Below the pieces are notes generated by a model. That model saw only the letters and a program-made list of their open reading frames with translations, searched no databases and was not told the origin of the DNA. The position numbers and the translations under genes are program-made. Positions 43,137 through 51,313 of a DNA stretch of 64,000 nt are shown here, in pieces (position 1 is the stretch's first letter; each line of letters opens with the position of its first letter). Origin of the DNA: an uncultured Photobacterium sp. (GTDB lineage: Bacteria > Pseudomonadota > Gammaproteobacteria > Enterobacterales > Vibrionaceae); the NCBI RefSeq assembly GCF_947502415.1, contig NZ_CANMZV010000023.1, positions 1 through 64,000 of the forward strand, in the 5' to 3' direction.

Positions 43137-44891
43137 CTATGACTCATCATCAGCATTGCTATCATCATCTTTGTCTGACTCTTCAATTTCATCAGGAGTG
43201 ATAGATGTCCCATCGTTATTGTGCTGAGTTGGTGTTTTAGTATGTAGTGACACCACCATAACTCTGATATCTTCAGCATCAGGGTGTATCTTTAGCAAGT
43301 ATGTTTTAATCCCAGTCTCATTGATGTCATCAGAGACAGGATGTGGCTCAAAAGTGTATTTCTTTTGCTCAAAAGCCCTTTTTAGGGCTTCAGCTGCGAT
43401 CCTGGCCTCAATATCGAACACATAAAAAATAAGATAAGCCAGTACATCTCGGTTTTCTCTGTACTGTTTGATCTGTTTAAGTGCTTTTAGCACGACCATT
43501 TTCTTTTCAGATTTGGTTATTTTGTTATTTCGTCCTAGTTTTAGTATTTTGCACTCTGCAACTAGCTCTTTGTCTCTATCGGGTATTGATTCATCTTCGA
43601 TCAACAGATCTAGAACGCCATTATTCATTGGTATTTCCACATCAGCCCAAAACAAACCCTTTTGAATTATTAGGTTTTTTAGGTTTCTCGTAATTGCTGT
43701 TTCCTTACGTGGACTTTTTCTATCGTCTTGCAAATAGTACTCTGGTGAATCACTTAGCCTTGTTAGGTTAACTGACAGTTGATCGTGCAGCGTGACATTA
43801 ATCCCTTCTTCATGCGTATGCATGTGATTCGTTTTACAATTGTTATACGACAAGTTATCATTATTAAATGAATGGATTAAATGGTAAAGGTCTTGAGTTA
43901 ATTGAAGCCCTCTAAGATAGTCTTTTAATTTATAATCTTGAATGTTTATATATGTGTTGTAATTAAATGATTTCAGACAGTCAGGCAGTGAGTTTATTTG
44001 TGAATAGTGACTTTTCTCAACTTTTGCCACGTACTCGCGAGCACTTTGAACGCATTGTCTAAGGTGCTCGTCAGGATAATTTATGTTAAACTCATTTGTT
44101 CTTTTATTTATTTTCCCTCTTAAACAGTAATCAATATCTGCAAAAACACCATTAAGCAGTGTTTCTCTGGCCTGAACGTGTATGAATACAACAGAGATAC
44201 AAACCAGATAGTCAATGTTTGGTACTTTAATTTGTAGCAAAGAGTATGAATCTTCATATACTTGAATATTAGTGCAAAATTCAACTTCATTGATAGAAGA
44301 AAAAGTATTTAGAAATTCCTTGTTGTAGTATGAGGGTTGATCAGCAACTGTGCAAAAGATTCGCCCTATCCGGTTGCATGGCTGTGATGTCTCATCTTGA
44401 CTTGCAAGTTTTACGCATAGACTATGGACGGTGTCATTGAAACGCTTAACTGCCTCTTCATGTGACATATTTTCCGGGATGCAAAGGCTGCTGGTATTCT
44501 TAATATCTTGGCAGTACGCTGTAAGCATCATACCTTCTGGAGCCAAATAACGGGAAAAGTATCGAGGATACTTAAGTTGGTCATCATGTCTCATGGCTGG
44601 AAATATATCGAGCTGATATAAGTTGTTATCCAATACTTCTCTATTATTATCTATATCAAACAGCCCCAAATAAGCGGTCTCTAATAAATCGTTTTTAAAA
44701 TAGCGTTCTCTAGCTTGCTGGATGTCATTTACCATCTCGCTAATTGCTAGATAATATTTATTATTGTGTCCTAGCGGCTCGTACTTGCCTGTATTTAGAT
44801 AATCTTTTAAATATTCATTTCCAGAGTTTATAGCTGAAAGCTCTTCTACAATTTGATCTGAAAATGGTCGGTTGTTGTAATGGTTGTTCAT
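43137..44891 (-). CDS. Large protein with C-terminal PD-(D/E)XK-like domain
   Basis: 584 residues from ATG 44891, chosen for AGGA six to nine bases upstream; the frame extends 28 codons further. The N-terminal 400 residues are unassigned, mostly helical. Residues about 395-500 have NGVLDLLIEDESIPDRDKE, then LVAECKIL, i.e. the D...ExK nuclease pattern, followed by helices (KALKQIKQYRENRDVLAYLI). The tail is very acidic (EIEESDKDDDSNADDES). Markedly AT-rich compared with neighbours, suggesting recent transfer. Possibly a stand-alone defence protein; not recognised as a known family. Confidence 0.6.
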   Translation of the reverse strand: MNNHYNNRPFSDQIVEELSAINSGNEYLKDYLNTGKYEPLGHNNKYYLAISEMVNDIQQARERYFKNDLLETAYLGLFDIDNNREVLDNNLYQLDIFPAMRHDDQLKYPRYFSRYLAPEGMMLTAYCQDIKNTSSLCIPENMSHEEAVKRFNDTVHSLCVKLASQDETSQPCNRIGRIFCTVADQPSYYNKEFLNTFSSINEVEFCTNIQVYEDSYSLLQIKVPNIDYLVCISVVFIHVQARETLLNGVFADIDYCLRGKINKRTNEFNINYPDEHLRQCVQSAREYVAKVEKSHYSQINSLPDCLKSFNYNTYINIQDYKLKDYLRGLQLTQDLYHLIHSFNNDNLSYNNCKTNHMHTHEEGINVTLHDQLSVNLTRLSDSPEYYLQDDRKSPRKETAITRNLKNLIIQKGLFWADVEIPMNNGVLDLLIEDESIPDRDKELVAECKILKLGRNNKITKSEKKMVVLKALKQIKQYRENRDVLAYLIFYVFDIEARIAAEALKRAFEQKKYTFEPHPVSDDINETGIKTYLLKIHPDAEDIRVMVVSLHTKTPTQHNNDGTSITPDEIEESDKDDDSNADDES

Positions 44892-45066
44892 AACAATTCC
44901 TGAATATTTTTTCTTAACTATAAGTGGCAATTTGGGCTTAGTGACTACCGTCCAACCTGAACACTTAACTGGCAATGTTTATTCTCTAAATTTAATTATT
45001 ATGTATAGGAGTCTCTATAAAAGTAGAGTCGATGAAAAATTAAACCACTCCACTATTCCAGTCAGA

Positions 45067-45501
45067 CTAAATCAGCTTTTCCATCACCTGCGGATTGTGC
45101 AGGTACAGTGACAGCAGCGCACTCGGCTGGATCCCTTTTTCCGAGCAGGTGGCCTCGAACCAGTCACGGATATCACCTGGCATCTCATCAAGATGGCATT
45201 GTTGGTGCCCGACCACCATCGCAAGGATGAGCCGGTGTATTTTCCCGCCGGCAATCCAGTCACGCAGGGTTCGCGATGGCACCGGGAAGGTCTCGTCGGT
45301 AAGTGGTGACGGCAGGCCTAATTCCGTTGCCATCTCCTTGACTGAATTCTCGCTGGCCTTGAAAGTCGCTAGCCGGTCCGGGCTGAGCACGGCCAGGGCC
45401 ATTTCCGGGTGCCTGAAATAGTCGGGGCGGGATTTCTGCCACTGACGCAGCGTTGGTGCCGGCATGGCCAGGCGCTCGGCCATATTATTGAAATCTGTCA
45501 T
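45067..45501 (-). CDS. Small HTH-like plasmid protein
   Basis: 144 residues. Two similar helix-turn-helix-like starts are visible (MAERLAMPAPTLRQWQKSRP and ETFPVPSRTLRDWIAGGK). Its ATG overlaps the stop of the upstream 480-residue gene (ATGA), so they form a coupled pair. DNA binding is plausible. Family not recognised. Confidence 0.55.
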   Translation of the reverse strand: MTDFNNMAERLAMPAPTLRQWQKSRPDYFRHPEMALAVLSPDRLATFKASENSVKEMATELGLPSPLTDETFPVPSRTLRDWIAGGKIHRLILAMVVGHQQCHLDEMPGDIRDWFEATCSEKGIQPSALLSLYLHNPQVMEKLI

Positions 45502-46940
45502 AAGCTGCTTACCGCCTGAAGGCGCTCCTTGAGGCTCAGTTGTTTGTGGCTTCTCTTTATATCTCGCTGATTTGCAAGCTCTAACTCACCCTTGAAGGCT
45601 TCCAGCCATCCTATCACAGAACTTCCTGTCTGGTGCATCCGGGTTAAACCGTCGATCAGGTTGTCACGGTTCGGCCGCCAGACGTTTACCAGGGCAATCC
45701 AGTCAACCAGGCTGGGATGGTAGTGGTCAATGAGCGACGCCCAGCGTGTATGGTATTCCTTGTGGTTGAAGGGCTCGCCGGTTGACTCCTCGATGGCCAG
45801 GTCACACTGCAGTCGGCCGCACAGTTCCGAGACAGCTTCGTGCATCGGTGTCCATTGCAACAGGTGTTGCTCTATCCGGGCGATTAACTCGTTGCGCTCG
45901 TGCTTGAGGTATTGGTTTACCTTGCTGCGGTGATAGTTCTGGTGCTGGTGCGCCGGATAGGTGCCACCGAACTGGCGCAGGCTACGAATTCCATCGCCGC
46001 GCCGGCGGTAGAGGGAGCGCAGGTGTCGGCCATGGACATCCAGTGCCTGCTCAATTCCCCCTTCCTGGACCCAGAACGCGAAGCGCTTGTCGTCGATGGC
46101 CAGGTTTTCGATAGCGGAGAGGCTGCTGTCAAACCGCAATGGGTTCTGGTGCATCGGCAGCAGTTTGCCTTGCTCGGTATCAAAGCGCAGACCGAGGATC
46201 TCTTTGTCCTGTCGGTGGGCATGGGCCAGCAAGGGGGTGGTATCAATCGTATAGAAGCGAAGCCTTGTATTGCCCTTAATCCATTTTCCGTTTTCCTTCC
46301 GGGTTACCCGGCGGGTGAAATCCTGGCGCGCCGGCCGGCGGTTGGCATCCGGTTTGTAACTGTCGGTCAGCGACACAGGCGTCAGGTACAGTAGCTTCTG
46401 ATGGCAAACCATAGGCGTCGCCGTGATAGCCCTGAGCTTGCTCCCGAGCGCTTGGAGTACGGCCATCGCATCACCGGTGCCACCAAGTTGGCGACCGACC
46501 TCTTCGCATACGTAATCGAGCAGATCCCGGGTAAAGGCCTCGATGGCGTTGTCGATATCTTGCTGCAGCAGGGCGTACCGTTCGGGAGCTATGGTTTTGT
46601 TGTTGATGGTGACGGACTGGATCTGCATTTCGGTGTTGATGGCCAGGTGCCAGATAGCCGTGCTGGTTTCGACACTGACCGGGAAGTCCCCCTTGTCAGC
46701 AAGGCTGGTGGCAAGCGTGAAGGACACCTGCATCTTGCTGTGGTGTTTGGCATGGCGAACATTGTCGCAGTTAAAATCTTCCTCAATCAGATCGCTGGCA
46801 TCAAGCGGGCGTGACCAGTAATCAAAAATGTCCTGTGGCTGGCGGGCAAAGGCAGCGGGATCTTCCATAAAAGGCTTGAAGAACGGCAGCATCACAGCAT
46901 CAGGCAGTGGCTGGTTCTTGGTCACCTGCGCTGCAGGCAA
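45498..46940 (-). CDS. Unknown plasmid protein, 5' end probably lost
   Basis: 480 residues as read from a TTG at 46940. The frame is open upstream to a stop at about 46978 with coherent residues (NGWLPYPKLNAEL) but no ATG. An IS605-type element begins just beyond, so the true start was probably cut away. Soluble, helical, rich in Arg and His (TRRVTRKENGKWIKGNTRLR, YPAHQHQNYHRSKVNQYLK). No family recognised. Coupled to the HTH-like gene downstream. Confidence 0.55.
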   Translation of the reverse strand: MPAAQVTKNQPLPDAVMLPFFKPFMEDPAAFARQPQDIFDYWSRPLDASDLIEEDFNCDNVRHAKHHSKMQVSFTLATSLADKGDFPVSVETSTAIWHLAINTEMQIQSVTINNKTIAPERYALLQQDIDNAIEAFTRDLLDYVCEEVGRQLGGTGDAMAVLQALGSKLRAITATPMVCHQKLLYLTPVSLTDSYKPDANRRPARQDFTRRVTRKENGKWIKGNTRLRFYTIDTTPLLAHAHRQDKEILGLRFDTEQGKLLPMHQNPLRFDSSLSAIENLAIDDKRFAFWVQEGGIEQALDVHGRHLRSLYRRRGDGIRSLRQFGGTYPAHQHQNYHRSKVNQYLKHERNELIARIEQHLLQWTPMHEAVSELCGRLQCDLAIEESTGEPFNHKEYHTRWASLIDHYHPSLVDWIALVNVWRPNRDNLIDGLTRMHQTGSSVIGWLEAFKGELELANQRDIKRSHKQLSLKERLQAVSSL

Positions 46941-46988
46941 TTCAGCATTGAGTTTCGGGTAGGGTAGCCAACCGTTCTAAAACACCTA

Positions 46989-47009
46989 TGCAAACCTGAT
47001 TATGGTTTG
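46989..47009. repeat. Hairpin at the tnpB side of the IS605-type element
   Basis: GCAAACC/GGTTTGC with a seven-base loop, just past the tnpB stop and a few bases from the cut end of the 480-residue gene. Confidence 0.5.
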
Positions 47010-47051
47010 CTGGTTTTTTCTACTTTCAATCGATGCTGGTTGCAGTTGTTA

Positions 47052-48206
47052 CTAAGCAGCAACTACAGAGCCGTCATCTCCAGTAGCGTAAATTTCGGCT
47101 GAACGAGCCGTATAATTCTCTAAATTCAAACTGGCGTTGTAATCTCGGCACTTGTCATTACCACTGGCACAACGATACGTCCGGTCATTCAGTTTCAATT
47201 TCCGATTATGAGTGCCACAGTCAGAACACAATTTACTGGATGGATACCATCGGTCTGCTATCGTCAAAATTACGCAAGCCCATGCTGACTTGTATTCTAT
47301 CTGCCTTCGTAATTCATAAAATCCTACATCAGTAATATGTCGTGCTTATTTTCCATTAGCCATCATGCCTTTAACGTTTAAATCTTCGATAACGATTTCG
47401 TTGAAGTTCTTAACCAGGTAGGCACTGAGTTGATGCAGGGTATTGCGGCGGATATCAGCAATTCGTTTGTGAAGTCGGGCGATTTTTTGCTTTTGCTTGT
47501 TGTACCCATTGGAGCCTTTCACCTTCTTTACTAATCGTCGCTGATAGCGTGCCAGATTCCGAAGTGACTGTTGTAATGGTTTAGGTGTAACCCAGTATCG
47601 GATGTCGCCTTTACTGAGTATTGCCAATGCTATAATGCCTAAGTCTACACCACACTTAGCTTGGTTTTTGCTTGGAAGCATGGAGACTTCAACATCGATT
47701 GAGAACGACACGTACCACTTGTCAGCACTTCGCGAAATGGTCATTGAGTTGATATGACCACCATATTTGATTTGTTCGGCCATTCGTAGCCAGCCAAGGC
47801 TTGGCACCTTGACATAATGACCGCGCACTTTTACCTGGTCGCCTCCGACATAGAAAGAATCTCTGGACTTACCTTTCTTCTTTAATCGAGGCCGATTGCG
47901 CTTTCCTTTGAAAAAATCAGACCAGGCGCGACTCAGGAAGATAAAAGGTTGTTGTGAGGCGTATTTCGTGACCTCGTACATCCAGGGATAATCCCTTCTC
48001 TTGATGGCGTTAAGTTCCTTTTTCAAGCTCATGCCAGTAGGCTTTTTATCCCGCTTTCCTTTCTTGAACTGCTGGTATTGTACATTCCAGTTAACTAACG
48101 CCCAATTCCACGCAAAACGTGACACGCCCGAGGCTTTTGCCATGTAGGTGTTTTGTTTATTGTTGGTCATTAACTGGGTTTTGAAGGAAATCAGCATATA
48201 CAACAT
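47052..48206 (-). pseudogene. tnpB: TnpB with one internal stop codon
   Basis: The frame is continuous from 48206 to 47052 except for a single TAA at 47348-47346. It lies just after RuvC-II (EIVIEDLNVKGMMANGK-stop-ARHITDVGFYELRRQ). A leucine codon (TTA) would fit family sequences there, so one T-to-A change explains it. Downstream parts are intact: CSDCG zinc knuckle, CASGNDKCRDYNAS with the RuvC-III Asp. A truncated or read-through product is possible. Confidence 0.82.
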
Positions 48207-48267
48207 ATGGACTGGTTATGCACACAGTATCAAGTGACTGCCTTCAGCATTTTATTGTCACATCTAA

Positions 48268-48288
48268 ACCACCGCTTTGAGCGGTGGT
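48268..48288. repeat. Hairpin upstream of tnpA
   Basis: ACCACCGCT-TTG-AGCGGTGGT, a perfect nine-base stem about 90 bases before tnpA. Typical left-end hairpin of an IS200/IS605 unit. Confidence 0.65.
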
Positions 48289-48374
48289 GATTGTTCCTGT
48301 GGGCTATTGCCCGAAGGAGTGCCCATGTTAGAAGTAAGCCTCTTATTCACCACAAGTAAGAGGAAACAACAAAC

Positions 48375-48812
48375 ATGGGCGATTACAGGAGTTCATCACA
48401 TGTCTATTGGCGTTGTAAATACCATATTGTCTGGACACCAAAGTACAGATTCAAAATATTGAAAGGTAATGTGGCCAAAGAACTTTATCGTTCAATCTAT
48501 ATCTTCTTGAACATGAAGGACTGTGAAGTATTAGAGCTGAATATTCAGCCGGATCATGTTCACTTAGTAGCGTTAGTTCCACCCAAAGTGTCGATTTCGT
48601 CTCTTATGGGAGTGCTGAAAGGTAGAAGTGCAATACGACTATTCAATAAGTTTCCACATATAAGAAAAAAGCTATGGGGAAATCACTTTTGGGTAAAAGG
48701 TTACTTTGTCGATTCAGTTGGAGTAAACGAGGCAATAATTCGTAGATATGTACGACATCAGGACAAAAAAGAGCTTGAGTATGAGAATCAGCTTGAGTTG
48801 TTGAAAAACTGA
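48375..48812 (+). CDS. tnpA: IS200/IS605 Y1 transposase
   Basis: 145 residues, full length. HUH motif DHVHLVALVPPK and catalytic tyrosine in IIRRYVRHQDKKE. It cuts and joins single-stranded element ends at the flanking hairpins. Appears intact and could act in trans on the IscB and tnpB elements nearby, though their hairpins differ. Confidence 0.93.
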   Translation: MGDYRSSSHVYWRCKYHIVWTPKYRFKILKGNVAKELYRSIYIFLNMKDCEVLELNIQPDHVHLVALVPPKVSISSLMGVLKGRSAIRLFNKFPHIRKKLWGNHFWVKGYFVDSVGVNEAIIRRYVRHQDKKELEYENQLELLKN

Positions 48813-48823
48813 TAGCGTGGAAT

Positions 48824-48876
48824 GCCCCCTTCTAGGGGGCGAATGTAAAGCCGCCTTCTTAGAAGGCGGATTTTTA
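48824..48876 (+). terminator. Tandem hairpins with T run after tnpA
   Basis: GCCCCCT/AGGGGGC (48824-48840), then CCGCCTTCT-T-AGAAGGCGG (48851-48869) followed by ATTTTT. The second has the form of a rho-independent terminator; together they form the right end of the IS. Confidence 0.75.
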
Positions 48877-49183
48877 CTTTAATTAAAGCGCTTGCCACAT
48901 AGCCTTGCAGAAAAGATCGTCATTAACGTAATCACATCCTTACAAAGTTCTTGTTCATAACCAATGACCTGCTCTTTTTTGTGGAAGATGATTTTGGTGC
49001 CTGGTTACCTAAATAACTGAGAAGCCTGTTCATGGCTAAAGTGTAACAACTGGCCTTCGTGTGACGGAGGCAATTAAAAGACTTGATGGTTCAGAAGCAT
49101 TGAAATGAGTTTTCGTAATTGGGGTTTCTTGTAGTTCAGATCTGAGCCTAAGTTCTCCGAAACCACATCACAATAGGGTGTAG
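48877..49183. other. Gap with nothing recognised
   Basis: About 300 bases between the IS605-type element and a gene fragment. Short broken frames only; no hairpin, promoter or homology could be supported. Confidence 0.4.
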
Positions 49184-49742
49184 GAAATTCGACCTAATTT
49201 TTCAAACCATTACGGTGGTAATGGTTACTCCCTCTGGCATGCTCAGGCCCTGTTTTCCAAAGCGTTATGCGCCAAGGGGGGGCTGGCTCGGGCGCAGCAT
49301 GGTCGAAGAGGGACTGGTTAATGGAGAAATTAACTGCGCTGTACTTGGCCAGTTGGCTGACTTACCGCTGACCGACATGACCCATGAGTGCTGGCTTAAG
49401 GCCGGTATCACCTACCAGGACGAGGTACGTGGCAAGCCGGTAGTCAAAATGATGAAAGGCTCGGACAAGAGGATCGGCCGGGCGCTGTGCCAGTCACTCC
49501 GGGTACGCCGTGCCGTGGCACAGTTCGCTGGTGGGGAGCAACCGCATTTGGTGATTGACGCCATCGAGCCGAGCCTCGGGCGGGACTTGAAGGCACTGCT
49601 TGTTCACAGTCATCCCGGGCTGGAGTTGGCTGAAACCCAGACCTTGCCGTTGAACGGTGAGGTCATGGCCAAGTGGCATGAGGATTTTGACCGCGAGGAG
49701 CTTGCCGGCACCACGGAACTGACCCGATACCTGGTCTTGCTG
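49184..49742 (+). pseudogene. Truncated and frameshifted gene fragment, family unknown
   Basis: From 49215 an open frame reads coherently from VEEGLVNGEINCAVLGQL to RYLVLLLPEQVE. Upstream of a run of six G at about 49275-49280 the better-looking frame is a different one (NHYGGNGYSLWHAQALFSK), so a one-base slip in the G run has probably broken the gene. At the 3' side the frame runs antisense through the end of the flagellin gene, meaning the true C-terminus was replaced. GC-rich like the tra genes. Product unknown. Confidence 0.45.
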
Positions 49743-50931
49743 CTACCTGAGCAGGTTGAGTGCTTCCTGTGGGGCTTTGCTGGCCTGGGCCAGCATGGCT
49801 GTGTTCGCTTCCTTAAGGATCGACTCCTTGGCTAGCCGACTGGTTTCCCGGGCGAAATCAGTATCTCTGATCCGGCTATTGCTGGCTGCCACATTTTCTG
49901 AGGTCTGGGATAGATTATTTATGGCGTGGGAAAGCCGGTTTTGGGCTGCGCCAAGCTTCGCACGTTCACTGTCTACATACTTCAGTAACTGATCAAGTTG
50001 CTCAATGGTCTTATTAGGGGCACCAAGTTGAGGGTCTAGAATCGAGACTGAATCAATTGGTAGCTCGATCGGCTCAATACCCAACACTCCCCCATAACTC
50101 AAAAGCGGGTCATAATTATTGCTTTCAATGCCCTGGAGAGAATAGTCGGTATCGCCGACTGAACCGTATTAATATACCGTTATCCTCTCTAACATATGCT
50201 CTAATTTTATCTCCGAACTCTTCGTTGACTAATTCAGGTAAATCCTCAATAGAAACCTTACCATCCAACTCTAGAACAAGAGGTGGCTCTTTATGAGTGT
50301 AATCTCTGAAGATTACTTTATCACCAGGCATTGAGTGCCAAAGTCTCTTAGCAAGACGATACGTAGAAGTAACTAATTGATCATTGTCGATACCATTTAC
50401 ATCTTCACCTTGGTAGTTCGCTAGATCAGGAAATTCTACGAATATCGCTTCACCAGCATCGGCACCGATTTGAAATGAGCGCTCACCGGCTGTACCGTTA
50501 AGCAATCGCTGGCCTCCAAAGCTGGTGGTTTCTGTTATCCGCTTTAACTCATCTTTTAATGCATTGAATTCCTGATGAATTGCATCATGGTCTTCAGGTG
50601 AATTGACCCCATTAGCATACTGCAAGGTTAGATCACGCATTCGCATGAGATTATCGGTGTACTCGGCCATCGCACCTTCAGCCGTCTGAAGCATTGAGGT
50701 TGCATCACTGGCGTTACGGATAGCTACTTCGAATCCCGAACGCTGCGCCTGCAGGCGGTTGGAGATCTGCAGTCCAGCCGCGTCATCTTTGGCGCTGTTG
50801 ATACGGCTACCTGATGCCAGCTTCTTCATGCTATCGGCGTGCGACGAGGTTGCTCGGTGCAGATACCGCTGGGTGAGTTTGGCTGTTGGGTTCGAATTGA
50901 CAATCATGATATTGCTGCTGGCTATGGACAA
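49743..50931 (-). pseudogene. Plasmid-borne flagellin, broken by a two-base deletion
   Basis: The N-terminal D0/D1 part is clear (NPTAKLTQRYLHRATSSHAD, INSAKDDAAGLQISNRLQAQ). The C-terminal D1/D0 part is also clear (NNLSQTSENVAASNSRIRDT, FARETSRLAKESILKEANTA). The two lie in different frames and meet at 50150-50160. TTCAGTCGGCGAT fits a lost GT from a GTGT (original FSVGDTDYSLQG). The rebuilt protein would be about 396 residues, with a short central domain of Vibrionaceae polar-flagellin type. Flagellins are exported through the flagellum; on a plasmid this is probably chromosomal DNA picked up by chance. Confidence 0.88.
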
Positions 50932-51205
50932 TATTGATACATAAGCATTTATTATGCCATCTATAGCACTGCATGCGGTGTAAAAGTTTCGGTTTATTTG
51001 GGTTTAACTCTATGAGGCGGCAAGACATATCCCCTTGGCGGGGTAATCATTGCCAACAGGGGACAAAATTGTCGTTTTTCCTATCTCTGTAAGTAAGTGA
51101 TTTATAAGCGTTGTTACCGCACAACGGTCGTTATCTATGAATGCATGAATTAGCTGTTGGGATTGTGGCTTAACTCAAAATAACCAAACAAACGCCTGTT
51201 TTTTC
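50932..51205. other. Gap with third bipartite repeat
   Basis: Apart from the repeat at 51072-51126 nothing was recognised. No gene is supported. Confidence 0.45.
51072..51126. repeat. Bipartite 55-bp repeat, copy 3 (candidate parS)
   Basis: Left box TATCTCTGTAAG (51082-51093), 15-base spacer, CGTTGTTACCGCACAACG (51109-51126). Same layout as at 9741-9795 and 14501-14555. The left part GTCGTTTT is shared with copy 1. Confidence 0.6.
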
Positions 51206-51233
51206 TTGACAATTAGGATTCTTAGATTAAGAT
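51206..51233 (+). promoter_or_regulatory. Promoter of the Abi leader RNA
   Basis: Perfect -35 TTGACA (51206-51211), 16-base spacer, TAAGAT (51228-51233). Transcription should start near 51240, right before a hairpin with T run. Confidence 0.7.
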
Positions 51234-51239
51234 TCACTT

Positions 51240-51296
51240 AACAGCGCTAATCACCTCTCCTTACCTTCGCGTAAGTGATGGATTAGCCTTTTTTTT
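51240..51296 (+). ncRNA. Short leader RNA ending in a terminator, upstream of abi
   Basis: Stem GCTAATC/GATTAGC (51246-51252 and 51281-51287) with inner CTTAC/GTAAG (51260-51264, 51271-51275), followed by eight T (51289-51296). Together with the promoter this gives an RNA of about 55 bases that ends before the Abi gene. The order promoter, small RNA, terminator, toxin-like gene recalls type III toxin-antitoxin loci and the RNA motif reported upstream of abiF-like genes. A plain attenuator is the alternative. Confidence 0.55.
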
Positions 51297-51313
51297 ATCT
51301 GAAATTCCACTTC

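Larger units (their letters stand above)
46980..48876. mobile_element. IS605-type element, tnpA intact, tnpB broken
   Basis: Divergent tnpB (minus) and tnpA (plus) are bracketed by hairpins at 46989-47009 and 48851-48869, with inner hairpins at 48268-48288 and 48824-48840. It has truncated the 5' end of the gene at 45498-46940. The exact ends are not fixed. Confidence 0.65.

Noticed and set aside
45900..46814. Plus-strand frames antisense to the 480-residue gene
   Set aside because: No start signal, no recognisable domain; the minus-strand gene is coupled to its downstream neighbour and better supported.
49743..49835. The last 31 codons of the plus-strand frame that begins at 49215
   Set aside because: They run antisense through the conserved flagellin C-terminus, so they are chance continuation past the true break point.
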